Shown here one piece after another: positions 51,382 to 59,814 of a stretch of DNA of 64,000 bases. The DNA is from Legionella_C sp048541585 (GTDB lineage: Bacteria > Pseudomonadota > Gammaproteobacteria > Legionellales > Legionellaceae): contig NZ_CP183303.1 in the NCBI RefSeq assembly GCF_048541585.1, forward strand, positions 558,001-622,000, in the 5' to 3' direction. Under the pieces are notes generated by a model. The model ran no database searches. It had not been told where the DNA came from and saw nothing but the letters and a program-made list of their open reading frames with translations. The position numbers were made by a program, and so were the translations under genes. The stretch's first letter is position 1, and each line of letters starts with the position of its first letter.

Positions 51382-52299
51382 ATGAATGCATTAAAAGCTA
51401 TAATAGGCATATTGATATTTTTTATTTTAATGTTATTTCTGGCCAGTGTATTTACAATACAACAAGGTCAACAAGGTATTTTATTGCGTTTAGGACGTTT
51501 AGTTAATGATTCACACACGAATCAAGCTAAAGTATTGGAGCCTGGCTTGCATGTAAAAGTTCCTTTTATTGAAAGTGCAAGAATATTTGATACCCGCCTA
51601 CAAACCTTAGATATTAAATCATCACGTATTGTTACACGAGAAAAGAAAGACGTTATCGTTGATTATTACGTAAAATGGCGTATTGCTAATTTGGCTTATT
51701 ATTTTAAGTCAACGGGTGGAAACGAGTTTAAAGCAGAAACTTTACTTGAACAGCAGTTAAATACCTTTTTAAGAGCTGAGTTCGGTAAGCGTACTATTTC
51801 TGATTTGGTGTCTGGTCGTGATGATATTATGAATTTATTACGGGAAAGAGCCGAACAACAAGCACGTGGTTTAGGTATTGAAGTAATGGATGTAAGGGTA
51901 AAAGGAATTGAACTTCCACCTAGTACAAGTAACGCAGTTTATCAATTGATGCGTGCCGATATGCAAAAAATTGCTAATCGACATCGTGCTGATGGTATTG
52001 CTGAGGCTGAAGCAATACAGGCGGCGGCTGATGCAGAGGTTACCATTTTAATTGCTCAGGCAAAAAGTCAAGGTGAAATCATAAGAGCACAGGGGCAAGC
52101 CCAAGCAGCAGCTATTTATAATGATGCCTATAGTAAAAACTCTAGTTTCTTTGATTTTTATCGCAGTTTAAAAGCATACGAAGCAAGCTTAACTAATGAT
52201 CATACTCTAATGGTCCTTGATCAAAGTAGTGCTTTTTTTGATTACTTTAAGCATTCCTTAGTAAAAGATAATGGAGTAGCACAGAAAAACGGATTATAA
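51382..52299 (+). CDS. hflC: HflC, modulator of FtsH protease
   Basis: HflC is the partner of HflK. The 305-residue protein has an N-terminal membrane anchor (5-24), then QQGQQGILLRLGRL, the SPFH region, and a long helix (GIAEAEAIQAAADAEVTILI). Its start abuts the hflK stop, so translation is coupled. The end of the protein (FFDFYRSLKAYEASL) matches the usual hat region. Confidence 0.96.
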   Translation: MNALKAIIGILIFFILMLFLASVFTIQQGQQGILLRLGRLVNDSHTNQAKVLEPGLHVKVPFIESARIFDTRLQTLDIKSSRIVTREKKDVIVDYYVKWRIANLAYYFKSTGGNEFKAETLLEQQLNTFLRAEFGKRTISDLVSGRDDIMNLLRERAEQQARGLGIEVMDVRVKGIELPPSTSNAVYQLMRADMQKIANRHRADGIAEAEAIQAAADAEVTILIAQAKSQGEIIRAQGQAQAAAIYNDAYSKNSSFFDFYRSLKAYEASLTNDHTLMVLDQSSAFFDYFKHSLVKDNGVAQKNGL

Positions 52300-52477
52300 T
52301 TGTTAGTTTTGTCTTGATGAGAAAGTAGCGTTTAAAGTGACTATTTAGTCGGCTGATTGCTAAAGTATTTAAGTACAGGTTAAGTAACTTGCTTAACCTA
52401 TTTTTTTGCGCAGCATAAGACAGAAACTGAAGAACTTATGAAATAGATTCTTTTCCCAACGTTCTGCGGCCTGTGCA

Positions 52478-52587
52478 AAGGAGCTAGGAAGGTGGCCTGG
52501 ATCCCGCGAACAAGTCGCGGGACGTTGGTGTAAGAAAATAAATAGATGTTTTCCCAACGTCCTGCGGCTTGTCCGCAGGATTTAGAA
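52478..52587. repeat. CCCAACGT-CCTGCGG hairpin repeats in the hflC-DUF2065 spacer
   Basis: Three related pieces occur here: CCCAACGTTCTGCGGCCTGTG (from about 52455), ATCCCGCGAACAAGTCGCGGGA (52501-52522) and CCAACGTCCTGCGGCTTGTC running into CGCAGGA (ending 52580). The last two are GC-rich hairpins in inverted arrangement. They belong to the same family as the tandem units at 21622. The surrounding 52300-52694 holds no other feature. Confidence 0.6.
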
Positions 52588-52694
52588 AATTAGCCAAAGC
52601 ACTACATCTATCTTGCTACTAGATCGGATTTTTAAAGTAGAATTAAAGCGTTTTTAAATTTTTGCCCTATGCAAAGATTTTTTGGAGATTTTAG

Positions 52695-52892
52695 GTGTTA
52701 GTTGATTTTCTTTCAGCATTAGCTTTAGTGTTTGTTTTTGAAGGGCTAATGCCATTTGGTTTTCCGCAACGTTGGAAGCGTTTATTGGGCAAAATCATTA
52801 TACAAGATGAAAAGGTATTGCGTATTATAGGATTCTTAAGTATGTTAGCAGGCTTAATGCTTCTTACTATTATTCACCAATTTGCAAATTAA
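52695..52892 (+). CDS. DUF2065 small membrane protein (YjeT-like)
   Basis: GTG at 52695, with GGAG about 8 bases upstream, gives 65 residues. Two hydrophobic segments (about 4-22 and 42-62) flank a short basic loop (FPQRWKRLLGKI). DUF2065/YjeT proteins occur between hflC and purA in many gammaproteobacteria, as here; their function is unknown. It ends 9 bp before purA. Confidence 0.88.
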   Translation: MLVDFLSALALVFVFEGLMPFGFPQRWKRLLGKIIIQDEKVLRIIGFLSMLAGLMLLTIIHQFAN

Positions 52893-52901
52893 GAGTTAGA
52901 T

Positions 52902-54194
52902 ATGGGTAAAAATGTAGTCATTGTGGGGACCCAATGGGGTGATGAAGGTAAGGGTAAAATTGTTGACTTATTAACAGGTGATATCCAAGTTGTTGTTCGC
53001 TATCAAGGCGGGCATAATGCGGGACATACACTAAAAATTAATGGTGAAAAAACTGTTTTACGTCTAATTCCATCCGGTATGCTACGTTCTCATGTGCAGT
53101 GTTATATTGGTAATGGGGTTGTGTTATCTCCTAATGATTTATTAAAAGAAATTAAAGAATTAGAAAGCAAAAACATTGAAGTGCGCTCGCGTTTACATAT
53201 TAGTGAGGGCTGCCCTTTGATTTTACCTTCACATGTTGCTTTAGATAAAGCAAGAGAAAAAGGCAATACGGCTATTGGCACGACAGGTCGTGGTATTGGT
53301 CCAGCCTATGAAGATAAAATTGCTAGGAGAGCGCTTAGAGTTAATGATCTCTTTCATCTAGAAAAATTTACTGAAAAATTAAAGAAATTAGTTAGTTATC
53401 ATAATTTTCTATTACAAAATTATTACGATCAACCTGCCGTAGAATTACAACCAATTTTGGATGATGCTTTAATATGGGCTGATGCCTTAAGGAATATGGC
53501 TTGTGATGTCACGACTCGTTTGCACGAACATCGTAGGCAAGGAGATTCTATTTTATTTGAAGGTGCACAAGGTATTCACCTAGACATTGACCATGGTACT
53601 TATCCGTATGTTACCTCATCTAATACCTGCGTGGGTAGTGTCGTTAATGGCGCTGGTTTTGGCCCGTGCTATTTAGATTATATTTTAGGTATTGCAAAGG
53701 CTTATACCACGCGTGTTGGTGGCGGTCCTTTTCCAACTGAACTACACGATGATATTGGTAAGCGCTTAGCTCAGCGAGGCAATGAATTTGGCGCAGTCAC
53801 TGGCCGGCCAAGGCGCTGTGGTTGGTTAGATATCGTCTTACTACGTCGTTCTATTGATATTAATAGTATTTCTGGTATTTGCCTTACTAAATTAGATGTT
53901 TTAGATGGTTTAGATAAAATTCAGATAGCCACTGGTTATCAAGACCAGCATGGTAAATTAATTACTAGTTTCCCGCCTGCTGCAGACGACTTTGAGCACG
54001 TAGTTCCCATTTATGAGGAAATGCCTGGATGGCAAGAATCTACAGCTGATATTACCTCTGTTAATCAATTACCAGCTAATGCTAAAGCGTATATCAAACG
54101 AATAGAAGAGCTTTTAGATATTCCAATTGATATTTTATCAACTGGCCCTGAACGTGATTCAACTATGATATTACGTAATCCATTTGCAGAATAG
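52902..54194 (+). CDS. purA: Adenylosuccinate synthetase
   Basis: PurA joins IMP and aspartate using GTP, the first step to AMP. The 430-residue protein has GTQWGDEGKGKIVDLL, GGHNAGHTLKINGEKT, GTTGRGIGPAYEDK, EGAQGIHLDIDHGTYPYVTS and TRVGGGPFPTEL, all the substrate loops. Length equals E. coli (432). It belongs to the hflK-hflC-DUF2065-purA order. Its substrate IMP is made by PurH (19964). Confidence 0.98.
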   Translation: MGKNVVIVGTQWGDEGKGKIVDLLTGDIQVVVRYQGGHNAGHTLKINGEKTVLRLIPSGMLRSHVQCYIGNGVVLSPNDLLKEIKELESKNIEVRSRLHISEGCPLILPSHVALDKAREKGNTAIGTTGRGIGPAYEDKIARRALRVNDLFHLEKFTEKLKKLVSYHNFLLQNYYDQPAVELQPILDDALIWADALRNMACDVTTRLHEHRRQGDSILFEGAQGIHLDIDHGTYPYVTSSNTCVGSVVNGAGFGPCYLDYILGIAKAYTTRVGGGPFPTELHDDIGKRLAQRGNEFGAVTGRPRRCGWLDIVLLRRSIDINSISGICLTKLDVLDGLDKIQIATGYQDQHGKLITSFPPAADDFEHVVPIYEEMPGWQESTADITSVNQLPANAKAYIKRIEELLDIPIDILSTGPERDSTMILRNPFAE

Positions 54195-54234
54195 GAAACT
54201 ATATAAATTAATTTAAAAGTAGATAGGCTAAGCA

Positions 54235-54666
54235 ATGGCAGAACAAAAAATATTAGTAGTATGGTCTAATTACTATGAAGAATTAGCGGAGCAGCAATTA
54301 GAAAGCTGCCTTAATTTATTAAATCAGTCCTCTTATAGTTATCAGGTAGAAACCGTAGAAGCAGGCACTTATGAAATTCCTGCAGTCATGCAATATTATC
54401 ATCAACACCGTCCTTTTGCAGGATATATTCCACTTAGTCTTCTCCTTAAAGGAAGCACGGATCATTATGAGTTTATCTGGGAGCATGTTAAGGAATGCTT
54501 TATTAAATTTGCGCTTGATGGTCTGTTACTAGGTAATGGTATTATTTCAGCACCAAGCTTAGCTCTTTTACAAGAGCGTGTCGCTAATGGCGAACGAGTA
54601 GCTGAAGCCTTTCGGGCTATAGATTATTTAATTCGCTTTAAAAATAAACAGCTTACCAATAGTTAG
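54235..54666 (+). CDS. Lumazine synthase-like protein (RibH paralogue, diverged)
   Basis: This 143-residue protein follows the RibH fold pattern: GTYEIPAV at the substrate loop, LLLKGSTDHYEF for the phosphate loop with its histidine, then NGERVAEAFRAIDYL. RibH condenses an aminopyrimidine with a C4 phosphate to lumazine, the riboflavin precursor. Several places differ from canonical enzymes: FN near the N-terminus is NYY, the phosphate-loop arginine (VIRG) is LLKG, and the NKG lysine is arginine. It is 40 bp downstream of purA, not with rib genes. It may be a second, altered enzyme. Confidence 0.75.
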   Translation: MAEQKILVVWSNYYEELAEQQLESCLNLLNQSSYSYQVETVEAGTYEIPAVMQYYHQHRPFAGYIPLSLLLKGSTDHYEFIWEHVKECFIKFALDGLLLGNGIISAPSLALLQERVANGERVAEAFRAIDYLIRFKNKQLTNS

Positions 54667-54682
54667 TATAAAACTCTTATCT

Positions 54683-54725
54683 AACAGGTGTTATTTGTTT
54701 AAACCAGATAATACCTGTTTCTTTA
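54683..54725 (+). terminator. Terminator after the lumazine synthase-like gene
   Basis: AACAGGTGTTAT (54683) pairs with ATAATACCTGTT (ending 54719), followed by TCTTT. It lies 17 bp after the stop codon and probably ends the hflK-to-ribH-like transcript. The remaining 54726-55002 has no gene or strong signal. Confidence 0.7.
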
Positions 54726-55002
54726 ACGTTCATTTGTTTTCATTTAACAATTAGTTATGCTCTATCTATCGCGATTTGAACTAGGGCCTAGAAATAAATT
54801 AATTCCTAAAGCTGGATTTGGCTTTCACCCTTAGGAAATAGCTAAAGCTACCTTAAAGAACTAAAAAGTTTCCAGCTTTTGTCTTAAGTAATAGATAATT
54901 TGAGGCAAGTCGAACTATTATCTTATAAATAATAGTTAAGTTTAATTTAAGCGTTCATTTGTATAATTAAATTTCATTATGTGTATTAATTGGCAAATCT
55001 AA

Positions 55003-55278
55003 ATGAATTATTTAAAAGTTTTTTTACAAGCCTACAAAGACTATTTTAGCCAAGTTGAGAGGCCAGGTCATTCTTTAGGTTGGTTCTCTAGTCTGCGCCA
55101 TAGCCGCTCTTTATACCCGCATATTAAAGAATTATTCGATAATTTAAGAAATTTTTCTAACGAAGAAACGCAAGATATAGTTAAGAAGCTTGACGATATA
55201 TTATCTAAACTTGAACTTAATAATAAAGAAATTATCTTTTCTGCAAAGGGAGTTAATAAATATTTAACCATCCTCTAG
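55003..55278 (+). CDS. Hypothetical small protein
   Basis: I do not recognise this 91-residue protein. It is helical and charged (QAYKDYFSQVERPGHSLGWF, ELFDNLRNFSNEETQDIVKK), with no signal peptide or membrane segment. No clear ribosome site precedes the ATG. The end overlaps the convergent deaminase-like gene by 4 bases. Codon use looks like the neighbours', and the aromatic N-terminal part is unlikely by chance, so I keep it with reserve. Confidence 0.5.
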   Translation: MNYLKVFLQAYKDYFSQVERPGHSLGWFSSLRHSRSLYPHIKELFDNLRNFSNEETQDIVKKLDDILSKLELNNKEIIFSAKGVNKYLTIL

Positions 55279-56774
55279 TTAAAATTTGCGACGCTATTAT
55301 ATGCTTTCTCAAATATCATAAACTTTAAAGCTAATTGCCTTTGTAATCTTGCTTTCTCACTTGTTTTAACAAAATTTAAGCAAGCCTGACTATTTAGCTT
55401 TTGACATGCTTTGATTGGCTTTAAAGTAATTGGATTGGCCCAAAGGCTTTTTCCAGGTAAAAAACTATAGGTCAACGCATTATGATTAATTCGTTTTAGA
55501 GTTTGATAGTCAAGATTATAATCAGTTACGGCCGTAATATATTCATGCGTTAGACTCGTACGTAATATACCTTCATCATCGGTGGATAACACAATAGGAA
55601 CTTGATGGTTTAGGTAGAATTTAAATGGGTGTTGATCTTTAAATACATTCAAAATTCGTTTATTACTAGTTAAATTAATTTCAACTGGAATAGGGTGATA
55701 AGCCATATAGTTAACCAGTTCCTTGACATTAGTTTCATGCTTAATATCAACCCCATGCCCAATTCTTTCAGCATGACCTAGCTTAATTGCTTCATTGATA
55801 TGAAAACGCAAATTCTTCGTTTGTAAAGGTATACCTGCACTTTTAGCTAACTCGCCTGCATGTAGGGCAATATGAACCTCTGGGTAAAGCTGATGCATGA
55901 AGTTAAAGATTTCCATTTGTTGATGATAATCTTTTAAAGAAAGAGGGCCATCTTCTGCTTGTACTAAATTAACTGCCACCACCTGCGGTACTTTAGCAGC
56001 AATTGTAAAATAAAGTAGAGCTTGAGCAAAAACGTTAGCTAATGGTTGTTCACGTAAAACATGTAATTGAAAATTAACTTTTAATTGACATACGGCTTGC
56101 TTAGGTTGCGTATGGCAGCCTAAATATTTTTTAGTTTCGGGTAATAAATTAGTTAGTTCTGAACTTATTTCTTGTATAGCTGTATTAAAAGTTGGATCAG
56201 CAAATAAAAGCTGTTTTAAATGGTTGAAATTACGCGGAATAATGCGCTGATTCTTAACAACTTGTTGATTAGAATCTTTAACAGATAACATGATTTCCAT
56301 ATAAAGTTCATGCTGTGCTGCAGCGCGTTGCATCACTTTAGCAAGTAAAGGAGCTGGCTGGTTAATAACTATTGGCATAAATTTATAAAATGAATTAAAA
56401 AAATGATCATGGCCTGATTCTTGTTTTGCTTTAAAGTTTTTAAATGACCAAGCTTGTATAGTTTTGTTATAAAAAGCACTCTGTGTAGGTATTAAGTTTA
56501 CTTTAATACCTGAATTAAGACATTTGCCTACTTGATAAGTTAGAGCAAATGTTTTCGACTTAAGGCAATAATTGCCGTTAGCTGCAAGTGTTAGCATTGC
56601 CTCAGGATAAGCGCCGCCCGCTAAATGATAATGTAACTCACCACCTTTAGGCATAGCTTTGAGAAAAGTATGTAATTGTTTAGGATCTTTTTTAACAGCT
56701 TCAAATACTTCTTCTACAGTCGCAAAACAATTCAGCTGTATCATAAATAAAATGAAGAGAAGGGCTAAGCGCAT
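55275..56774 (-). CDS. Exported adenosine deaminase-like protein
   Basis: ATG at 56774 gives a classical signal peptide (MRLALLFILFMIQLNCFA); an in-frame ATG at 56810 adds 12 residues and cannot be excluded. The protein is of the amidohydrolase/ADA type: GGELHYHLAGG (metal-binding histidine pair), HAGELA (catalytic Glu), RIGHGVDI (His) and LSTDDEGI (Asp), all present. The 500-residue length and exported nature resemble ADGF/CECR1-type enzymes rather than cytosolic Add (333). It could convert extracellular adenosine to inosine; substrate is inference. Confidence 0.85.
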   Translation of the reverse strand: MRLALLFILFMIQLNCFATVEEVFEAVKKDPKQLHTFLKAMPKGGELHYHLAGGAYPEAMLTLAANGNYCLKSKTFALTYQVGKCLNSGIKVNLIPTQSAFYNKTIQAWSFKNFKAKQESGHDHFFNSFYKFMPIVINQPAPLLAKVMQRAAAQHELYMEIMLSVKDSNQQVVKNQRIIPRNFNHLKQLLFADPTFNTAIQEISSELTNLLPETKKYLGCHTQPKQAVCQLKVNFQLHVLREQPLANVFAQALLYFTIAAKVPQVVAVNLVQAEDGPLSLKDYHQQMEIFNFMHQLYPEVHIALHAGELAKSAGIPLQTKNLRFHINEAIKLGHAERIGHGVDIKHETNVKELVNYMAYHPIPVEINLTSNKRILNVFKDQHPFKFYLNHQVPIVLSTDDEGILRTSLTHEYITAVTDYNLDYQTLKRINHNALTYSFLPGKSLWANPITLKPIKACQKLNSQACLNFVKTSEKARLQRQLALKFMIFEKAYNSVANFN

Positions 56775-56883
56775 GGATAACAGCTTTGTAAAGCCATAAT
56801 TATGCCACATAGTTTAATAAATAATGAATAATAATGGAATGAGTATAAACTATTTTTACGACCATAAAGCTAATTTATAGTTT

Positions 56884-56910
56884 ATTGTGCTTACAAAACG
56901 TAAGCACAAT
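56884..56910 (-). terminator. Hairpin after ctp
   Basis: ATTGTGCTTAC and GTAAGCACAAT form an 11 bp stem with a 5 base loop, 10 bp beyond the ctp stop codon. There is no U-run on the gene strand, so it may be a processing or stabilising hairpin. Confidence 0.5.
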
Positions 56911-56920
56911 AGACAAAACA

Positions 56921-58342
56921 TTATTTCCTAGCTACTGCTAATCCTTTAAGAATGGTTAAAGCAGCGTAGAGTTGATAATCTTCATGAAGTAGTGCTTGAT
57001 CATCTTTGATAGATTGATCAGCTTCTAACACAGGAGGGCTTTGCTGATTTCCAGTGCTATCATTAGTTCCAGTTCCAGTTCCAGTACCAGTACTATTGCT
57101 ATTAGTATTGCCATTATCTAGATGGCCACTTAAATCAGCTTCAGAAAAGCCAGAAAAAGCAGGCTTTTTATCATTGTCATTTTTAGCCATTTCTACTTCT
57201 TCAATAATAATATCAGGTGTAATACCTTTTGCCTGAATAGATATACCTGAAGGAGTATAATAAAGTGCTGTGGTTAATTTAATAGCTCGTTTATCGTCCA
57301 ATGGTAATACAGTTTGTACTGAGCCTTTACCAAAACTTTGTGTACCAACAATGATTGCACGCTTATCATCTTTTAAGGCACCTGCAACAATTTCTGAAGC
57401 AGAAGCGGAACCATTATTAATAAGTACAACCATAGGTGCATTATCTAAGATGTCACCAGGATTAGCGAGTGCTGTAAATTTTGAGCCTGGTAGTCTGCCT
57501 TGTGTATATACAATCATCTCTTTTTCGCCATTTTTACCAATATCGATAAAGTCATCGGCAACTTGTATAGCAGAATCCAATAAGCCGCCTGGGTTATTAC
57601 GTAAATCGAGAATTAAGCCTTTTAATTTACCACCGGCTTGTTGCTTAAGTTGAGCGACAGCTTTTTCCATATCTTGGCTGGTCATTGCTTGGAATTGGGT
57701 TAAACGAATATAACCATATTTGCCATCAAGTAATTTACTTTTTACACTTTTAACAACTATTTTTTCTCGTACTAAAGAGAAAATTAATGGTTTTGTTTCG
57801 CCTTTACGAAGGATAGTTAAATCAATAGTTGAACCCTCTTTGCCGCGCATCAATTCTACAGCATCTTTAAGACTAATGCCTTGTACTGATCGGTTACCTA
57901 ATTTAATAATGTAATCTCCAGCTTTAACACCGGCACGAAAAGCCGGAGTATCCACTAATGGCGTTACAACTTTGATCACTCCGTCTTCCATGGTGACTTC
58001 AATTCCTAAGCCACCAAATTCACCTGCAGTAGTAGTTTGTAATTCTTTAAATTCTTCCTCATCTAAATAATCAGAATGCGGATCAAGGCCTGTTAGCATG
58101 CCTCGTATTGCATTATCAAAAAGTTGCTTATCATCAACTGGTTTGACGTAATATTTTTTTATTTCACTAATTGCATTAGAGAAGCGTTGCACGTCTTCCA
58201 TAGGTATACGTGTAGGCGTGGCACTTTGCTCCGAATTACTACTAGAAGTTGCATCTTCAGCTGCAAAAAGTGGCAAGGGTAATAAAGATGTAGTCATCAA
58301 TAGTGTTGCTAAAACACTAGAATACCACCGATTTATGAACAT
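56921..58342 (-). CDS. ctp: Carboxy-terminal processing protease (S41, Prc/CtpA-like)
   Basis: ATG at 58342 has TAGGAG 7 bases upstream and gives 473 residues; the longer reading from 58399 is unlikely. A signal peptide (1-25) is followed by a PDZ domain (EFGGLGIEVTMEDGVIKVV) and a tail-specific protease domain with LRNNPGGLLDSA, the Ser nucleophile in NNGSASASEIVAG and the Lys general base in SFGKGSVQ. Such enzymes cut C-termini in the periplasm. The C-terminal part has a low-complexity Asn/Ser/Thr/Gly run coded by CCAGTT-type hexanucleotide repeats (57067-57090). It lies downstream of an envC-like gene, as in other gammaproteobacteria. Confidence 0.94.
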   Translation of the reverse strand: MFINRWYSSVLATLLMTTSLLPLPLFAAEDATSSSNSEQSATPTRIPMEDVQRFSNAISEIKKYYVKPVDDKQLFDNAIRGMLTGLDPHSDYLDEEEFKELQTTTAGEFGGLGIEVTMEDGVIKVVTPLVDTPAFRAGVKAGDYIIKLGNRSVQGISLKDAVELMRGKEGSTIDLTILRKGETKPLIFSLVREKIVVKSVKSKLLDGKYGYIRLTQFQAMTSQDMEKAVAQLKQQAGGKLKGLILDLRNNPGGLLDSAIQVADDFIDIGKNGEKEMIVYTQGRLPGSKFTALANPGDILDNAPMVVLINNGSASASEIVAGALKDDKRAIIVGTQSFGKGSVQTVLPLDDKRAIKLTTALYYTPSGISIQAKGITPDIIIEEVEMAKNDNDKKPAFSGFSEADLSGHLDNGNTNSNSTGTGTGTGTNDSTGNQQSPPVLEADQSIKDDQALLHEDYQLYAALTILKGLAVARK

Positions 58343-58624
58343 ATGGTTTCTCCTACAAGGATAGGTTAGCTTTATCAGCCACTTTCCAGTTTCAAACATT
58401 CATTAATAAAATATAGTCTCTTTGCTATAAGAAGTAGTTTAATTGTTAATAATTTTCCTATAACGTAGTCTATAAGTTGAAGAAAGCAATATAGATGCCA
58501 GCTGTTCACTACTAGCAAAGTTATTGTTAATAAACTAGTTAATTTTATAAATGTCTTCTGGAGCTTAATTTGTATTGTTGAGATTTAACTAGATTAAATA
58601 ACAATCTCTAGTATTTAATTTTAC

Positions 58625-59767
58625 TTAAGATAACCAACCAAGCGGTGAAACTGCCTTACCACGTTGCCTTATTTCAAAGTATAGCCCGTTTTGCTTTATT
58701 CCACCTGTATGGCCTACAGCGGCAATTTGTTCACCTTGTTCAACGATTGAACCTTGTTTTTTATACAAAGATTGATTATGAGCATATAACGACATAAACC
58801 CTTGGCCATGATCAATAATTAATAATAGACCATAGCCGTTTAACCAGTCACTGAAAACAATTTTTCCTGCATAGACCGAATAAACAGGTGCACCTTCATT
58901 AGCAAAAAAAGTTATGCCCTGGTTCATTACTTCATAATTTTTTTTGTCAACCTGAACAGGAAATCGTAGCTTATGGCGCATATAGGTAAATGGAGGTAAC
59001 TTTTGTTTAAAGCTTGTTGCTTGCGCAGTTAAGTTAGCTAGTAACTTGGCTAAGTTCTCTTTATTATGTTCATATTCTAATAAGGTTTGCTGTTTAGTTT
59101 GGATATCGGCATCAAGCGTTTTTATAACAACCGCATGGTATTTTTTATGGCGTTCTAATTTCTCTTGATAAGAAACTAATTGCGCTTGTAGGGCACGTTT
59201 TTTGACTATTTCTGATTTTAAAGCGGCTTGATTTTGAGCCAATCTAGCTTTAGTTGTATTAATTTTATCAATTACTTGTTGGCGCGAATAAGCTAAATAT
59301 TGATGATAGGTCAGTAACCTACTTATATAAAATAGGTCATTTTGGTTTATTATCCATTTAAGGGGCTGATATTCCCCCATTTTATATCTAACTCGTATAT
59401 GTTCTGCTAATAAATCCTGTTGTTTTTTTAAGGTAAGGTTAATTTCTTTTACTTGCTGAGCAAAGTCTGCAATTTTTTGTTGTCTAATTGTTAGTTCCTG
59501 TTGGGCAAGTTGTAACTTCTGCGCATTGACATTAATTTTTTTCTCAGTACGAGAAAGTTCTTGATCTAAAGTACTTTTTTTATCTGCAGCATTAGCAAGT
59601 TTTTGCTGCAGCTTTTTAATCTGCACTGTTAATTGTTTAAGTTTATCTGCTGTTTCTGCAACTTTTGGATTGTTACTCGCAAATGAGAAAGTAATAACAC
59701 TAAATAATATGAAGAATAATAAATGATAGGGTACGATAAATTTAAAGAAGAGCTTATGAGTAATCAT
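58625..59767 (-). CDS. EnvC-like murein hydrolase activator (coiled coil plus degenerate LytM)
   Basis: This 380-residue exported protein has a signal/anchor (about 10-30), a long coiled coil (30-250: LTVQIKKLQQKLANAADKKS) and a C-terminal M23/LytM domain. Zinc ligands are degraded: the HxGxD site reads NQGIT and the terminal HxH reads LYFE, so it should not cut peptidoglycan itself. That is the EnvC pattern, where the domain activates AmiA/AmiB amidases at the septum. It lies in the gpmI-envC-ctp order. Confidence 0.9.
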   Translation of the reverse strand: MITHKLFFKFIVPYHLLFFILFSVITFSFASNNPKVAETADKLKQLTVQIKKLQQKLANAADKKSTLDQELSRTEKKINVNAQKLQLAQQELTIRQQKIADFAQQVKEINLTLKKQQDLLAEHIRVRYKMGEYQPLKWIINQNDLFYISRLLTYHQYLAYSRQQVIDKINTTKARLAQNQAALKSEIVKKRALQAQLVSYQEKLERHKKYHAVVIKTLDADIQTKQQTLLEYEHNKENLAKLLANLTAQATSFKQKLPPFTYMRHKLRFPVQVDKKNYEVMNQGITFFANEGAPVYSVYAGKIVFSDWLNGYGLLLIIDHGQGFMSLYAHNQSLYKKQGSIVEQGEQIAAVGHTGGIKQNGLYFEIRQRGKAVSPLGWLS

Positions 59768-59814
59768 TTAGTTATCCATAATTAAGCACTAATAATTTCC
59801 TAATAAATCTATAA

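Noticed and set aside
57270..57653. 127-residue frame antisense to ctp
   Set aside because: Mirror of the conserved S41 protease domain; ordinary antisense shadow.
58625..59767. M23 domain protein as an active peptidoglycan endopeptidase
   Set aside because: Two of the zinc-ligand positions are replaced (NQGIT and LYFE), so activator function is more likely.
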